Shown here one piece after another: positions 1 through 7,114 of a stretch of DNA of 15,387 bases. The notes under the pieces were generated by a model. The model made no database searches. It had not been told where the DNA came from and saw only the letters and a program-made list of their open reading frames with translations. Each line of letters begins with the position of its first letter. Position 1 is the stretch's first letter. The DNA lies in NCBI GenBank assembly GCA_937926845.1, contig CALBBS010000082.1:1-15387 (forward strand), given 5' to 3'. The stretch is from an uncultured Atopobium sp. Lineage in GTDB: Bacteria > Actinomycetota > Coriobacteriia > Coriobacteriales > Atopobiaceae. A program made the position numbers and the translations under genes.

Positions 1-930
1 CCTTGAGGTCATGCCCGTAAAGCCCAAAGCCGAGAAAGCCTTGACCACGTCATTTGGATCAAACGTTGGGAACTGAGCATCGTCCAGGTTGATATCAAGC
101 GGCGCATCAGTGCGAATAGTAGCAACCTTACGGGAGAGCAGCGCGTCATCAATATGAGCGCGAAGGTTTTCTCCCACCTTGCCCTTGACCTCGTCAGCGT
201 GGGCAATAACCTCGTCAAGCGAGCCATACTCAACAATGAGAGCAGCGGCTTTCTTGGGGCCAATTCCGGGAACACCAGGAATATTATCGGAAGAGTCTCC
301 CTTGAGGCCATAAAAGTCTGGAACAAGCTCTGGCGTAATACCTGCATAGAGATCCGCCACGGTCTCTGGCGTCATAATTGAAACGTCAGAAACGCCTTTA
401 CGCGTAGAAACAATTTTGACGTTTTCTGTGGAGAGCTGATACATATCGCGGTCACCCGTGAAGAGTAGCATCTGGTAACCCTCAGCCTCACCACGGCGGG
501 CAAGGGTACCCAAGATGTCATCGCCCTCCCAGCCTTCAAGCTGGCAAACGGGAACATCCAGCGTTTTGAGCAGCTCTTTGACTACAGGAAACTGCGCGTG
601 TAAAGCAGGGTCCATAGGAGGACGCTGAGCCTTGTACTGAGGCAACATATCAATGCGAACCTGCGGTTTTCCCTTGTCAAACGCGCAAATGACGCCATCT
701 GGCGAGAAGGACTCAACAAGCTTGATAAACATATTGAAGAAGCCAAAGAGCGCTCCGGTTGGCGTTCCATCTGGTGCTGCCATAGGCTGACGGATTGCAT
801 GGAACGCTCGATGCATGAGCGAGTTTCCGTCAATAACAGCAATAGTTCTACGCGGTTTATCTGTGCTTTCTTTAGCTGATGCAGCGTTATTTTGATTTGT
901 GGTATCAACTGGCATAGTAGTATCAGACAT
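1..930 (-). CDS. polA: DNA polymerase I, N-terminal 5'-3' exonuclease part (partial, runs off the left edge)
   Basis: The frame is open for 310 codons from the ATG at 928-930 to the window edge, so the 3' part is missing (the family is usually about 850-930 residues). It encodes the 5'-3' exonuclease (flap nuclease) domain of DNA polymerase I, which removes RNA primers and repairs DNA in the cytoplasm. Visible motifs in order are VIDGNSLMHRAFHAI, CAFDKGKPQVR, YKAQRPP, EGWEGDDILGTLA, LFTGDRDMYQL, then the helix-hairpin-helix GLKGDSSDNIPGVPGIGPKKA. The acidic metal-ligand positions expected for this nuclease appear intact. A polar extension of about 27 residues, rich in Thr, Asn, Ser and Ala, precedes the domain. 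The start is chosen because GAGGAG lies just upstream; the next in-frame ATG (codon 6) has no comparable site. It is divergent from glnN. Whether the 3'-5' exonuclease and polymerase domains follow cannot be seen here. Confidence 0.95.
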   Translation of the reverse strand, partial: MSDTTMPVDTTNQNNAASAKESTDKPRRTIAVIDGNSLMHRAFHAIRQPMAAPDGTPTGALFGFFNMFIKLVESFSPDGVICAFDKGKPQVRIDMLPQYKAQRPPMDPALHAQFPVVKELLKTLDVPVCQLEGWEGDDILGTLARRGEAEGYQMLLFTGDRDMYQLSTENVKIVSTRKGVSDVSIMTPETVADLYAGITPELVPDFYGLKGDSSDNIPGVPGIGPKKAAALIVEYGSLDEVIAHADEVKGKVGENLRAHIDDALLSRKVATIRTDAPLDINLDDAQFPTFDPNDVVKAFSALGFTGMTSR

Positions 931-958
931 ACCTGCTCCTCTTTGTTTGTGTACCTCT

Positions 959-964
959 ATTGTA
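959..964 (-). promoter_or_regulatory. Candidate -10 box for polA
   Basis: On the minus strand the hexamer TACAAT (5/6 to the sigma-A consensus) lies 28 bases upstream of the polA start, with the GAGGAG ribosome site between them. No convincing -35 hexamer is seen 16-18 bases upstream, so this is only a candidate. Confidence 0.35.
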
Positions 965-1124
965 CTAAGTCTTTAAGGCCTACGGGACAGGAGCGCTTGG
1001 AAACAAAGCGATCATCTCTCACAAACCGCTCACGTCAAAAATAAAGCTTTTCATTTGTAAGCGTTCTGTTTCTGTTTGTATCCTAAATACCCTTACTGTG
1101 TCATTCGTGCGAAAATACAAGCGA

Positions 1125-1130
1125 TATAAT
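1125..1130 (+). promoter_or_regulatory. Candidate -10 box for glnN
   Basis: There is a perfect TATAAT 57 bases upstream of the chosen glnN GTG at 1188. The -35 position (about 1102-1107) holds a poor match, which would fit an activator-dependent promoter, but that is inference. Transcription starting near 1136-1138 would place the GTG at 1098 upstream of the transcript, which supports the internal start at 1188. Confidence 0.5.
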
Positions 1131-1142
1131 ATGCATTGCATA
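1130..1142 (+). promoter_or_regulatory. Dyad at the predicted glnN transcription start
   Basis: The sequence TATGC-ATT-GCATA is a perfect 5-base dyad with a 3-base centre. It overlaps the end of the TATAAT box and the expected +1 position. This is a typical place for a repressor operator. The regulator is unknown, and the dyad is short enough to be chance. Confidence 0.3.
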
Positions 1143-1176
1143 CGAGAAAACAGGCTATCTGCCAGCATTTACTCAC

Positions 1177-1183
1177 AAGGAGG
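1177..1183 (+). promoter_or_regulatory. Ribosome binding site that decides the glnN start
   Basis: AAGGAGG lies 4 bases before the GTG at 1188 and is the only strong Shine-Dalgarno near the 5' end of this frame. It makes GTG 1188, rather than the GTG at 1098, the probable start. Confidence 0.8.
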
Positions 1184-1187
1184 GGCT

Positions 1188-3281
1188 GTGGCTCACGATA
1201 AAGTTTCTCAGGAATTTGGTTCACTTCTCTTTACCGATGCAGATATGCAAGAACGTCTGCCAAGACCAACGTACAAGAAACTTCGTAGTGTTATCCAAGA
1301 TGGCAAGCCTCTTGACCTCGACATTGCAAACGAGGTTGCGCACGCCATGAAAGAGTGGGCGCTTGAGAAAGGTGCCACTCACTTCACTCACTGGTTCCAG
1401 CCTCTCACGGGTATTACTTCCGAGAAGCACGACAGCTTTATGACTCCTCAGGGAAATGGCACTATTTTGATGTCATTCTCGGGAAAAGAGCTGGTACAGG
1501 GTGAGCCTGACGCATCAAGCTTCCCTTCTGGCGGTCTGCGTGCCACTTTTGAGGCTCGCGGTTACACGGTTTGGGATCCTGCAAGCCCAACCTTCATCAA
1601 AGATGAAGTCCTCTGCATTCCAACAGCATTTATTTCATACACCGGAGAAGCTCTGGACAAGCGCACTCCGCTGCTTCGCTCCCAGGTAGCCCTTGAAAAG
1701 CAGGCTAAACGCGTGCTTGCGCTCTTTGGACAAGAGCCTTCTCGCGTTGTCACAAACATTGGACCAGAGCAGGAATACTTCCTTATCAAAGAGGAGCACT
1801 TTGAGCAGCGTCCTGACCTTATCCTTTGTGGCCGTACCCTTTTTGGTTGTGAGCCAAGTAAGGGTCAGGAGCTTGATGAGCACTACTTTGGCGCTATTCG
1901 TCCAACCGTCAACAACTTTATGAAAGAGCTTGATGACGAGCTCTGGAAGCTGGGCATCCCTGCAAAGACTAAGCACAATGAAGTTGCTCCTTGCCAGCAT
2001 GAGCTTGCTCCCGTCTTTGAGCAAGGTGCACTCGCTATTGACAACAACCTCCTGACCATGGAGAAGCTCAAGCTTCTTGCAACTCATCACGGTCTTGCCT
2101 GCCTTGAGCACGAGAAACCCTTTGAGTACGTCAATGGCTCTGGTAAGCACGACAACTGGTCGCTCTCCGCAGACAACGAGAACCTGCTTGAGCCTGGTGA
2201 TAAACCTGGCGAGAACCTTCGCTTCTTGGTCTTCCTTGCATGCCTTGTAGCCGCTGTTGACTCGCATGCAGACCTTCTGCGCATGTCTGTTGCTTCTGCT
2301 GGAAACGATCACCGCCTTGGCGCAAATGAGGCTCCACCTGCAATTGTTTCAGTCTTCCTAGGCGCCGCACTTTCTGTAATTGTTGATGACCTCATCACTG
2401 GCTCCGATGTCCACGGCGCAAAGCGCACTCGTATGGATCTGGGCGTACCAACACTGCCGGCAGTCCTTAGAGACAACACAGACAGAAACCGTACGAGCCC
2501 CTTTGCATTCACCGGTAATAAGTTTGAGTTCCGCATGTGTGGCAGCCAGCAGAATCTTTCTGACCCTAATGTTATTTTGAACACCATTGTTGCTGAGCAG
2601 TGTGACCGCTTTGCAAATGACCTTTCAAACGTTTCTGAGGAGAACTTCACTAAGGAAGCTTTGAGCTGGGTTATTGACACCTTTAAGGCTCACGAACGCA
2701 TCCTCTTTGAGGGCAACGGCTACTCAGGCGATTGGGAGAAACTTGCCGAAGAGCGCGGTCTTCCAAACCTCCGCACCACCCCTGAGGCACTCCCTGCAAT
2801 GGTTGCTCCAGAGAACATTGAGCTCTTTGAGCGCTACGGCGTTCTTTCTCAGGCAGAGGCACAGGCTCGCTACATTGCAAAGGCTGAGCAGTACGCCAAG
2901 GTTCTTAACATTGAAGCTCGCACCATGCTGTATATGACGCGCCATATGTACCTGCCTGCCCTCTTTACCTACTCAAGTGATGTTGCCTCTTCAGTTGCTG
3001 CTAAACAGGCCATTGGCATCAAGAGCGCGGCAGAAACAGAGATTGTCGAGAGGCTCACTGCTGGCATTGATGAAATTTACGCAGCCACTAACAGCCTGGA
3101 TGAGATTAACACCACAGCTCACCAGATGAAAGATCAACCTCAGGAGCAGTGCGAATACTACTGCAATGAGGTTCTTCCAGCTATGGCTCGCCTGCGTAGT
3201 GCTGTTGACTCCATGGAGCTCATCTGCGGTCACGACTGGTGGCCAGTTCCTAGCTACAACAAGATGCTCTTCTACGTCTAA
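1188..3281 (+). CDS. glnN: Glutamine synthetase type III (GSIII)
   Basis: This is a 697-residue protein, the usual length for GSIII (about 690-730) and far longer than GSI or GSII. It makes glutamine from glutamate, ammonium and ATP in the cytoplasm, as a dodecamer in characterised members. GSIII hallmarks are present, numbered from GTG 1188: an N-terminal region with FTHWFQPLTG (66-75), EKHDSF (79-84), the metal/glutamate-site segment NIGPEQEYFLI (190-200), TKHNEVAPCQHELAP (261-275), VNGSGKHDNWSL (315-326), and further on AGNDHRLGANEAPPA and FEFRMCGS. The open frame extends upstream to GTG 1098, but that lies before the predicted promoter and has no ribosome site. The gene is monocistronic: divergent from polA and closed by a hairpin terminator. 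Regulation by nitrogen supply is expected for the family; the dyad at the predicted transcript start is the only sequence hint. Identity is very secure. Confidence 0.96.
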   Translation: MAHDKVSQEFGSLLFTDADMQERLPRPTYKKLRSVIQDGKPLDLDIANEVAHAMKEWALEKGATHFTHWFQPLTGITSEKHDSFMTPQGNGTILMSFSGKELVQGEPDASSFPSGGLRATFEARGYTVWDPASPTFIKDEVLCIPTAFISYTGEALDKRTPLLRSQVALEKQAKRVLALFGQEPSRVVTNIGPEQEYFLIKEEHFEQRPDLILCGRTLFGCEPSKGQELDEHYFGAIRPTVNNFMKELDDELWKLGIPAKTKHNEVAPCQHELAPVFEQGALAIDNNLLTMEKLKLLATHHGLACLEHEKPFEYVNGSGKHDNWSLSADNENLLEPGDKPGENLRFLVFLACLVAAVDSHADLLRMSVASAGNDHRLGANEAPPAIVSVFLGAALSVIVDDLITGSDVHGAKRTRMDLGVPTLPAVLRDNTDRNRTSPFAFTGNKFEFRMCGSQQNLSDPNVILNTIVAEQCDRFANDLSNVSEENFTKEALSWVIDTFKAHERILFEGNGYSGDWEKLAEERGLPNLRTTPEALPAMVAPENIELFERYGVLSQAEAQARYIAKAEQYAKVLNIEARTMLYMTRHMYLPALFTYSSDVASSVAAKQAIGIKSAAETEIVERLTAGIDEIYAATNSLDEINTTAHQMKDQPQEQCEYYCNEVLPAMARLRSAVDSMELICGHDWWPVPSYNKMLFYV

Positions 3282-3341
3282 TTTGTCAGTAGGAGCTTCT
3301 TGGCGAGAAAACCGGTCTTCTCGTCACTCCACCTTTGAAGC

Positions 3342-3373
3342 AAAACGGCTCAGTTTACCTGGGCCGTTTTTGG
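3342..3373. terminator. Bidirectional intrinsic terminator between glnN and the convergent binding-protein gene
   Basis: AAAACGGCTCAG (3342-3353) and CTGGGCCGTTTT (3359-3370) form a 12-pair stem with one U-G wobble and a 5-base loop, ending in a T-run on the plus strand. The complementary A-run also gives a TTTT tail on the minus strand, so it can serve both convergent genes. A smaller hairpin with CGAGAA/TTCTCG arms lies just upstream at 3304-3323. Confidence 0.85.
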
Positions 3374-3401
3374 TGTCCAAATACTTAACGTTTAGAAAGA
3401 G

Positions 3402-4688
3402 CTATGCGTTGATCAACTTACTGTAGATAGCATGAACGTCTTCAAGCTTGATGAGATTGCCTTCTGCATCGGTTGGCGCAGGAGCTATCTGCATTGATTC
3501 ACTTACTGCTGTCAAATTCAGACGATCTGCATACCAAGGCGTTGGTGTTCCCTCAATAACTGGCGAGAAGAACGAGTCCATTTCTCCCATGTGTTCAGCA
3601 GAATCTCGCTTAGTAATAAATTCCTGCCATAAATACGCTGAATACGTATGTTTTGACCCCTGACATACAAATGACCTTATCGTAGAGAAATAAGAAGTGC
3701 CTGGCAGAATAACCGAAAGATTATCAAAATCGTCTTTAGTAATTGCTCTATAAGCAGCGCTCAGCGGACAAACACAAGCCCTGTACTTGCCAAATCCTGT
3801 GTCTCTAATAGCTTGATACGTACTCTCAGAAAATGTGTCAACATTTTCAAACAAACTTTGGATAATCTGAGTGCCTTTATCCAGACCATACTGGCCTAAA
3901 AAGAGCGATTCAAACTTCTTGCCCGCATACGTAAGTGCGGGGTCAGGAATAACATACCTTCCACGCAGGCCATCTGTAAGAAGATCGGTCCATTCGTGAG
4001 GACGCAAAATCTTTTTCTCTTTAAGGCGTTCTTGATTTACAAGTAAAACCAATGGATCTGCAGCGTAGGCATACCAGTATCCGTTGGTGTCAAAAAACTC
4101 AGGGCGCACGTACTGATCTGTTGAAGAAACTTCAAACGGTTGACAATATGCAGAAGTCTCAAAATTTTGCATGAGGACTTCGCTTGCCAAAAAAATGACA
4201 TCGGGTTTCTCAAAACCCCAATCAGTACCAGATTTGGTATCAGAAGTTTCAGACTCCGAACTCTTACCAGAAGTATATGTTTGCTGAATAAACTCCCGAA
4301 TTTCTTCCTCCGTTGCCTCACCCACCGTAACAGGCATAGAAAACATTCTTGAATATGTTTCTACCAGGGGCTTTACCGCTTCTTTGGAAGTACATAAAAG
4401 ATTGAGGGAGCCTTCTCTCTGCGCAAGTTGAATAAGCGCTCGAGCATAGCCTGGAACTTTTGAATTAAGCTGTGGAGGAAGAAGCTCCTGCTGAACATAA
4501 GAAATTCCTGGACTTAAAACGTTTGCTACCGTAGCTATTACAGGTGCAGCAACCGCCGAGACAGCCAGGATAATAAATGAGGTTCTTGTAACAGAAGTGG
4601 CAGTTGGTGGAGTGATCTTCTCGTCAGGGTCTTTTGGTCCAAAAGTTTTATGCATCTTCTGGCGCAGACAATCTGGGATAAACTTCAC
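3402..4688 (-). CDS. Orphan ABC-type substrate-binding protein, Fe(III)-binding (FbpA/FutA) type, membrane-anchored
   Basis: The protein has 428 residues and starts at GTG 4686-4688, with a very strong AAGGAGG site 5 bases upstream. Residues 1-36 are polar and probably cytoplasmic. Residues about 37-58 form one hydrophobic helix (FIILAVSAVAAPVIATVANV). The rest has the type 2 periplasmic-binding fold: LNLLCTSKEAVKPLVETYSR (96-115) matches the family opening (a strand, then EA..PL...Y), PDVIFLASE follows, then the hinge-type segments DPLVLLVNQERL and EWTDLLTDGLRGRYVIPDP. There is no lipobox Cys, so it is held by an uncleaved anchor or released by signal peptidase I. A Ser/Thr/Glu-rich loop (SGKSSESETSDTKSG) interrupts the first lobe. 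No permease or ATPase gene is near; it follows mntP by 44 bases. The ligand is unknown: iron is the family's commonest, but phosphorylated sugars also occur in relatives. Confidence 0.75.
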   Translation of the reverse strand: MKFIPDCLRQKMHKTFGPKDPDEKITPPTATSVTRTSFIILAVSAVAAPVIATVANVLSPGISYVQQELLPPQLNSKVPGYARALIQLAQREGSLNLLCTSKEAVKPLVETYSRMFSMPVTVGEATEEEIREFIQQTYTSGKSSESETSDTKSGTDWGFEKPDVIFLASEVLMQNFETSAYCQPFEVSSTDQYVRPEFFDTNGYWYAYAADPLVLLVNQERLKEKKILRPHEWTDLLTDGLRGRYVIPDPALTYAGKKFESLFLGQYGLDKGTQIIQSLFENVDTFSESTYQAIRDTGFGKYRACVCPLSAAYRAITKDDFDNLSVILPGTSYFSTIRSFVCQGSKHTYSAYLWQEFITKRDSAEHMGEMDSFFSPVIEGTPTPWYADRLNLTAVSESMQIAPAPTDAEGNLIKLEDVHAIYSKLINA

Positions 4689-4710
4689 GCTACCTCCTTA
4701 CCTGCTACAT

Positions 4711-4732
4711 AATCCGTCTGGTCAAACAGATT
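4711..4732 (-). other. Hairpin in the mntP to binding-protein spacer
   Basis: On the minus strand AATCTGTTTG and CAGACGGATT can pair as a 10-base stem with two U-G wobbles and a very tight centre. No T-run follows, so it is not a standard terminator. It may be an intercistronic processing or weak attenuation structure, or chance. Confidence 0.3.
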
Positions 4733-5311
4733 TTATCCAAAAAAGGCTTTTAGTCCAATCAGGATAAGTACTACACCACCCACCATCTCGGCACGGTCCC
4801 CCAGAAGGGAACCAAGTTTTTTGCCAATGAACAGAGCAATGGTGCAGAGAATTGCAGTAATAATGCCAAAGAGCGCCGAGGCAACCAAGATGTCTACACT
4901 ATGTGCCCTAAAACTTACACCAACAGCAAATGCGTCGATTGCTGTAGCAACAGCTTGAAAGAGCAGCTTTCCAAAAGAGAGCGTCGTAGAGCCTTGCTGA
5001 GCTTCTTCGTCTTCTTCCTCAGAAGCGTCTTCTTTGAGTGCCCTATAGCCGCTGTACAGCATGTTTGAACCGATGAAGCCAAGGATGACTAAAGAGACCA
5101 TTCCTGCATACTTCTCAATCAATTCTGCTGCAATGCCGCCAACAAAATAACCGGCAAGAGGCATACCAAACTGAAAGAGGCCAAAGAAAAGAGGCATACG
5201 CATGAGGCGAGAAACTCTATGGTCATCAAAGGCAAAAGTGTTAGAGATGGTGACAGAGAACGCATCTGTTGCAAGCGCCATACCAAGCATTAAAATTTCC
5301 AGTAGACCCAT
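4733..5311 (-). CDS. mntP: MntP-type manganese efflux pump (DUF204 family)
   Basis: The protein has 192 residues from ATG 5309-5311, close to the 188 of E. coli MntP. It is an inner membrane protein that exports Mn(II) and limits manganese toxicity. It shows the internal duplication of the family: repeat 1 has MALATDAFSVTISN (Asp16) and repeat 2 has ATAIDAFAVGVSF (Asp126), the conserved membrane acidic residues. About six hydrophobic helices are visible, with an acidic cytoplasmic linker between the repeats (EDASEEEDEEAQQ, 95-107). The frame runs 12 codons further up to a GTG at 5345-5347, but that start has no ribosome site, while AGGAA stands 7-8 bases before ATG 5311. The binding-protein gene follows after 44 bases, probably in the same transcript. 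I see no yybP-ykoY manganese riboswitch in the short leader. The substrate is inferred from the family. Confidence 0.9.
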   Translation of the reverse strand: MGLLEILMLGMALATDAFSVTISNTFAFDDHRVSRLMRMPLFFGLFQFGMPLAGYFVGGIAAELIEKYAGMVSLVILGFIGSNMLYSGYRALKEDASEEEDEEAQQGSTTLSFGKLLFQAVATAIDAFAVGVSFRAHSVDILVASALFGIITAILCTIALFIGKKLGSLLGDRAEMVGGVVLILIGLKAFFG

Positions 5312-5356
5312 GTGTGAGTTCCTAGGTATCATTAAATCTTGTAACACAAAGAAGAA

Positions 5357-5362
5357 ATTTTA
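5357..5362 (-). promoter_or_regulatory. Candidate -10 box for mntP
   Basis: On the minus strand TAAAAT (5/6 to consensus) lies about 45 bases upstream of the mntP ATG. The -35 region is poor. It is offered as a candidate only. Confidence 0.25.
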
Positions 5363-5377
5363 ACGCCTATGAGCGTT
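5362..5377. promoter_or_regulatory. Inverted repeat in the mntP / phospholipase-like divergent intergenic region
   Basis: AACGC-CTATGA-GCGTT is a 5-base dyad with a 6-base centre. It adjoins the mntP -10 candidate and overlaps the place where the -35 of the divergent gene should be. It could be a shared operator. It is followed by a T-run on the plus strand but cannot terminate any known plus-strand gene. Confidence 0.25.
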
Positions 5378-5390
5378 TTTCAGCTACTCT

Positions 5391-5396
5391 TATACT
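5391..5396 (+). promoter_or_regulatory. Candidate -10 box for the phospholipase-like gene
   Basis: TATACT (5/6 to consensus) lies 20 bases upstream of the ATG at 5417, giving a very short leader that contains the AAGGAG ribosome site (5407-5412). There is no clear -35. Confidence 0.4.
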
Positions 5397-5416
5397 GAAA
5401 AACTACAAGGAGTGTT

Positions 5417-6382
5417 ATGCCTGCTTTAATAACCCACTATCTGTTTGGTGCAGAGGTGGTTCATGATTTACCGCAAGAGCTTGTTGCAACTGATGCAGAG
5501 GTCAATGCGTTCTTGCTTGGAAACCAGGGACCTGATCCTTTCTTGGCTCGTCATCTAGCCTGGCCAAACCATTCACTTGCCTGCAATAGGCTGCATCGTC
5601 GTATGCACGCAGGCCATATTGTTGACGCATTTTTATCCATTCGCGATGGTGTTTCTCGCCTCCCGCAGAGCGACATGCCAGCTGGTCGTGCGTTTGCACT
5701 TGGCCTCTTAGCACACTACGCGCTAGATAGAATTGTCCATCCGTTTGTGTATTCCCAGCAAGATGCACTGATTGAGGCGGAACCATCTCTCAAAAATGCC
5801 TACAGGGAGCTTCATCCAATCATCGAAACGGATTTGGATTCATACCTTCTTTGGCATATGCGTCACACTACCGTTGAGACGTTTCCTCCGGCTGAGGTAC
5901 TTGAAGCTATTGAGTCCACCAAACACGTTGGTGGCGCGCTTTTCTCGCAAGTAGCGCTTCAGGTATTTGACCTTAATGTTGGCGTTGGTGAGTACGAGAA
6001 AGCTCTTCAGGATTATGCTCGTATTTACCACACGGTAGAACGCACTGATCCTAAGTACACTACCAAGCTTCCTGACGTTTTATACAAGACCGAGAAGTTC
6101 ATGCGCCCTTCAAACAATTCGTACGTTGCCGCAATGGCTCACCGTATTGTTATGACTGAGGACTTCCCTACCGCCAATCTCAAGCGTCTTCCTTGGAAAG
6201 AGCCTTACACAGGAGAAATTAAGACTGAAAGTATTCTTGATCTTATGGATGAAGCTCGTGAGTTCTACAAAGAGCTTGTTCAGGCAACTATCTTAGGTCA
6301 AAGGATCACACTAGAAGAACTGGTTGACGGTATCAATTATATGGGCAAACCTGTTGTAGAAATGGTTGATGACGAGGACTAA
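5417..6382 (+). CDS. Zinc-dependent phospholipase C-like protein, probably cytoplasmic
   Basis: The protein has 321 residues; AAGGAG lies 4 bases before the ATG. It matches the zinc-dependent phospholipase C family (Zn_dep_PLPC, PF00882). The order and spacing of candidate metal ligands follow the Bacillus cereus enzyme: His7 (ITHYLFG), Asp40 (NQGPDPF), a His at 60-67 (LHRRMHAGH), His100/Asp104/His108 (LLAHYALDRIVHPF), His133 and Glu137 (ELHPIIETDLD). Unlike secreted phospholipases it has no signal peptide or membrane segment. The first residue after Met is not a Trp exposed by processing, so an N-terminal metal ligand of the classical kind is absent. The C-terminal half (about 175-321) is helical and of unknown role. 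It could be an intracellular phosphodiesterase or phosphatase; the substrate is unknown. It is monocistronic, divergent from mntP, with a strong terminator behind it. Confidence 0.85.
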   Translation: MPALITHYLFGAEVVHDLPQELVATDAEVNAFLLGNQGPDPFLARHLAWPNHSLACNRLHRRMHAGHIVDAFLSIRDGVSRLPQSDMPAGRAFALGLLAHYALDRIVHPFVYSQQDALIEAEPSLKNAYRELHPIIETDLDSYLLWHMRHTTVETFPPAEVLEAIESTKHVGGALFSQVALQVFDLNVGVGEYEKALQDYARIYHTVERTDPKYTTKLPDVLYKTEKFMRPSNNSYVAAMAHRIVMTEDFPTANLKRLPWKEPYTGEIKTESILDLMDEAREFYKELVQATILGQRITLEELVDGINYMGKPVVEMVDDED

Positions 6383-6426
6383 CTCGCAGCAAAATACAAA
6401 TGCGTTGAGCATTCAAACACGTAAGC

Positions 6427-6458
6427 AAGAGGCGACTACCTTGGTAGCCGCCTCTTTT
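6427..6458. terminator. Intrinsic terminator after the phospholipase-like gene
   Basis: AAGAGGCGACTACC (6427-6440) and GGTAGCCGCCTCTT (6443-6456) pair over 14 bases with one mismatch, followed by a TTTT run on the plus strand. It lies 44 bases beyond the stop. It may also stop the convergent ArsC-family transcript, though the minus-strand T-tail is weaker. Confidence 0.9.
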
Positions 6459-6517
6459 ACTAACACTTATCCACAAACTGATGCATGCTGTAAAAACACA
6501 TGCTGTAGAAATCAATC

Positions 6518-6886
6518 TTACAGAAGTGCTTCTTCCCACGCAGGCTCTTTAAATCCAAGAAGAATAGTATTGCCTGCAACAACCAATGGGCGCTTGACCA
6601 GCATACCCGTGGTAGCAAGCAAATTATAAGCGTCACTATCGCTCATACCTGCATCAAGCTGCTCCTTGATGTTATTATCGCGATATACCATACCGGAAGT
6701 GTTGAAGAACTTTCTGATAGAAAGACCGCTTAATTTATGCCATTCAGCAAGTTCTTCTGCAGTTGGGTTCTCCTCTTTAATATCGCGTAGCGTATAAGAA
6801 ACGCCGTGATCATCGAGCCATTTGAGAGCTCTCTTACAGGTAGTGCAGCGAGAATAACAAAGAACCAAAATATTTTTATCTACCAT
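6518..6886 (-). CDS. ArsC/Spx-family thioredoxin-fold protein (YusI-like)
   Basis: The 122-residue protein has a CTTC (C-x-x-C) motif at Cys14-Cys17, an extra Cys10 and the conserved LVKRPLVV near the C-terminus, all typical of the arsenate reductase/Spx/MgsR superfamily. The middle segment KFFNTSGMVYRDNNIKEQL closely resembles B. subtilis YusI as I recall it, so I place it in that subgroup rather than with Spx, the RNA polymerase-binding stress regulator. Members are cytoplasmic and probably act on thiols; true arsenate reduction is not shown. The start ATG 6884-6886 has a modest AAGAGA site upstream. It lies 21 bases after the small membrane protein gene, so they are probably one transcript. 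No arsenic transport or regulator gene is nearby, which argues against an arsenic operon. The exact role is unknown. Confidence 0.85.
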   Translation of the reverse strand: MVDKNILVLCYSRCTTCKRALKWLDDHGVSYTLRDIKEENPTAEELAEWHKLSGLSIRKFFNTSGMVYRDNNIKEQLDAGMSDSDAYNLLATTGMLVKRPLVVAGNTILLGFKEPAWEEALL

Positions 6887-6907
6887 AACTGTTTTCTCTT
6901 GGATAGA

Positions 6908-7090
6908 TTATCGATTGCATAAACGCAAACTATTTTGACGAGTCAACAATCCTAAAATCAATATTCCTAGGGATATGCCATAGAGCGCACCAACAAATAG
7001 ATCATTAACGTTTGATGCCACATTCAGGATGATTGCTAAAATCAAAAACATCATTCCAAGAGAAACATACTTGTTTTTTATTAGTTTCAT
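6908..7090 (-). CDS. Small two-helix membrane protein, unknown function
   Basis: The 60-residue frame starts at ATG 7088-7090. A perfect AAAGGAG ribosome site lies 8 bases upstream and a TATACT -10 candidate before that, so it is very likely a real gene despite its size. It has a basic N-terminus (MKLIKNKY), a first hydrophobic helix at about 9-27 (LGMMFLILAIILNV), a short polar turn (SNVND), a second helix at about 31-49 (LFVGALYGISLGILILGLL), and a basic C-terminus. The topology is probably N-in, C-in. I do not recognise a family. It leads a likely two-gene transcript with the downstream ArsC/Spx-family gene, 21 bases away. Confidence 0.7.
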   Translation of the reverse strand: MKLIKNKYVSLGMMFLILAIILNVASNVNDLFVGALYGISLGILILGLLTRQNSLRLCNR

Positions 7091-7114
7091 CTGTTCATCT
7101 CCTTTTTACTGATG

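Noticed and set aside
1098..1187. Upstream extension of the glutamine synthetase frame to the GTG at 1098.
   Set aside because: It has no ribosome site and lies upstream of the TATAAT at 1125; the strong AAGGAGG before GTG 1188 gives a protein of normal GSIII length.
1635..2312. A 225-codon minus-strand frame inside glnN.
   Set aside because: It is a shadow of the glnN coding frame: no ribosome site, no recognisable domain, and the plus-strand frame has full GSIII motifs.
5312..5416. Possible yybP-ykoY manganese riboswitch in front of mntP.
   Set aside because: The leader is only about 50-100 bases and I cannot find the conserved internal-loop sequences of that riboswitch. A covariance-model search would settle it.
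6484..6507. Direct repeat CATGCTGTA at 15-base spacing between the convergent genes.
   Set aside because: Only two short copies in AT-rich intergenic sequence after both stops; probably chance, with no link to a mobile element or origin.
6518..6886. Arsenic resistance gene (arsC).
   Set aside because: The sequence fits the YusI-like branch of the ArsC/Spx superfamily, and no arsR, arsB or acr3 is present nearby.
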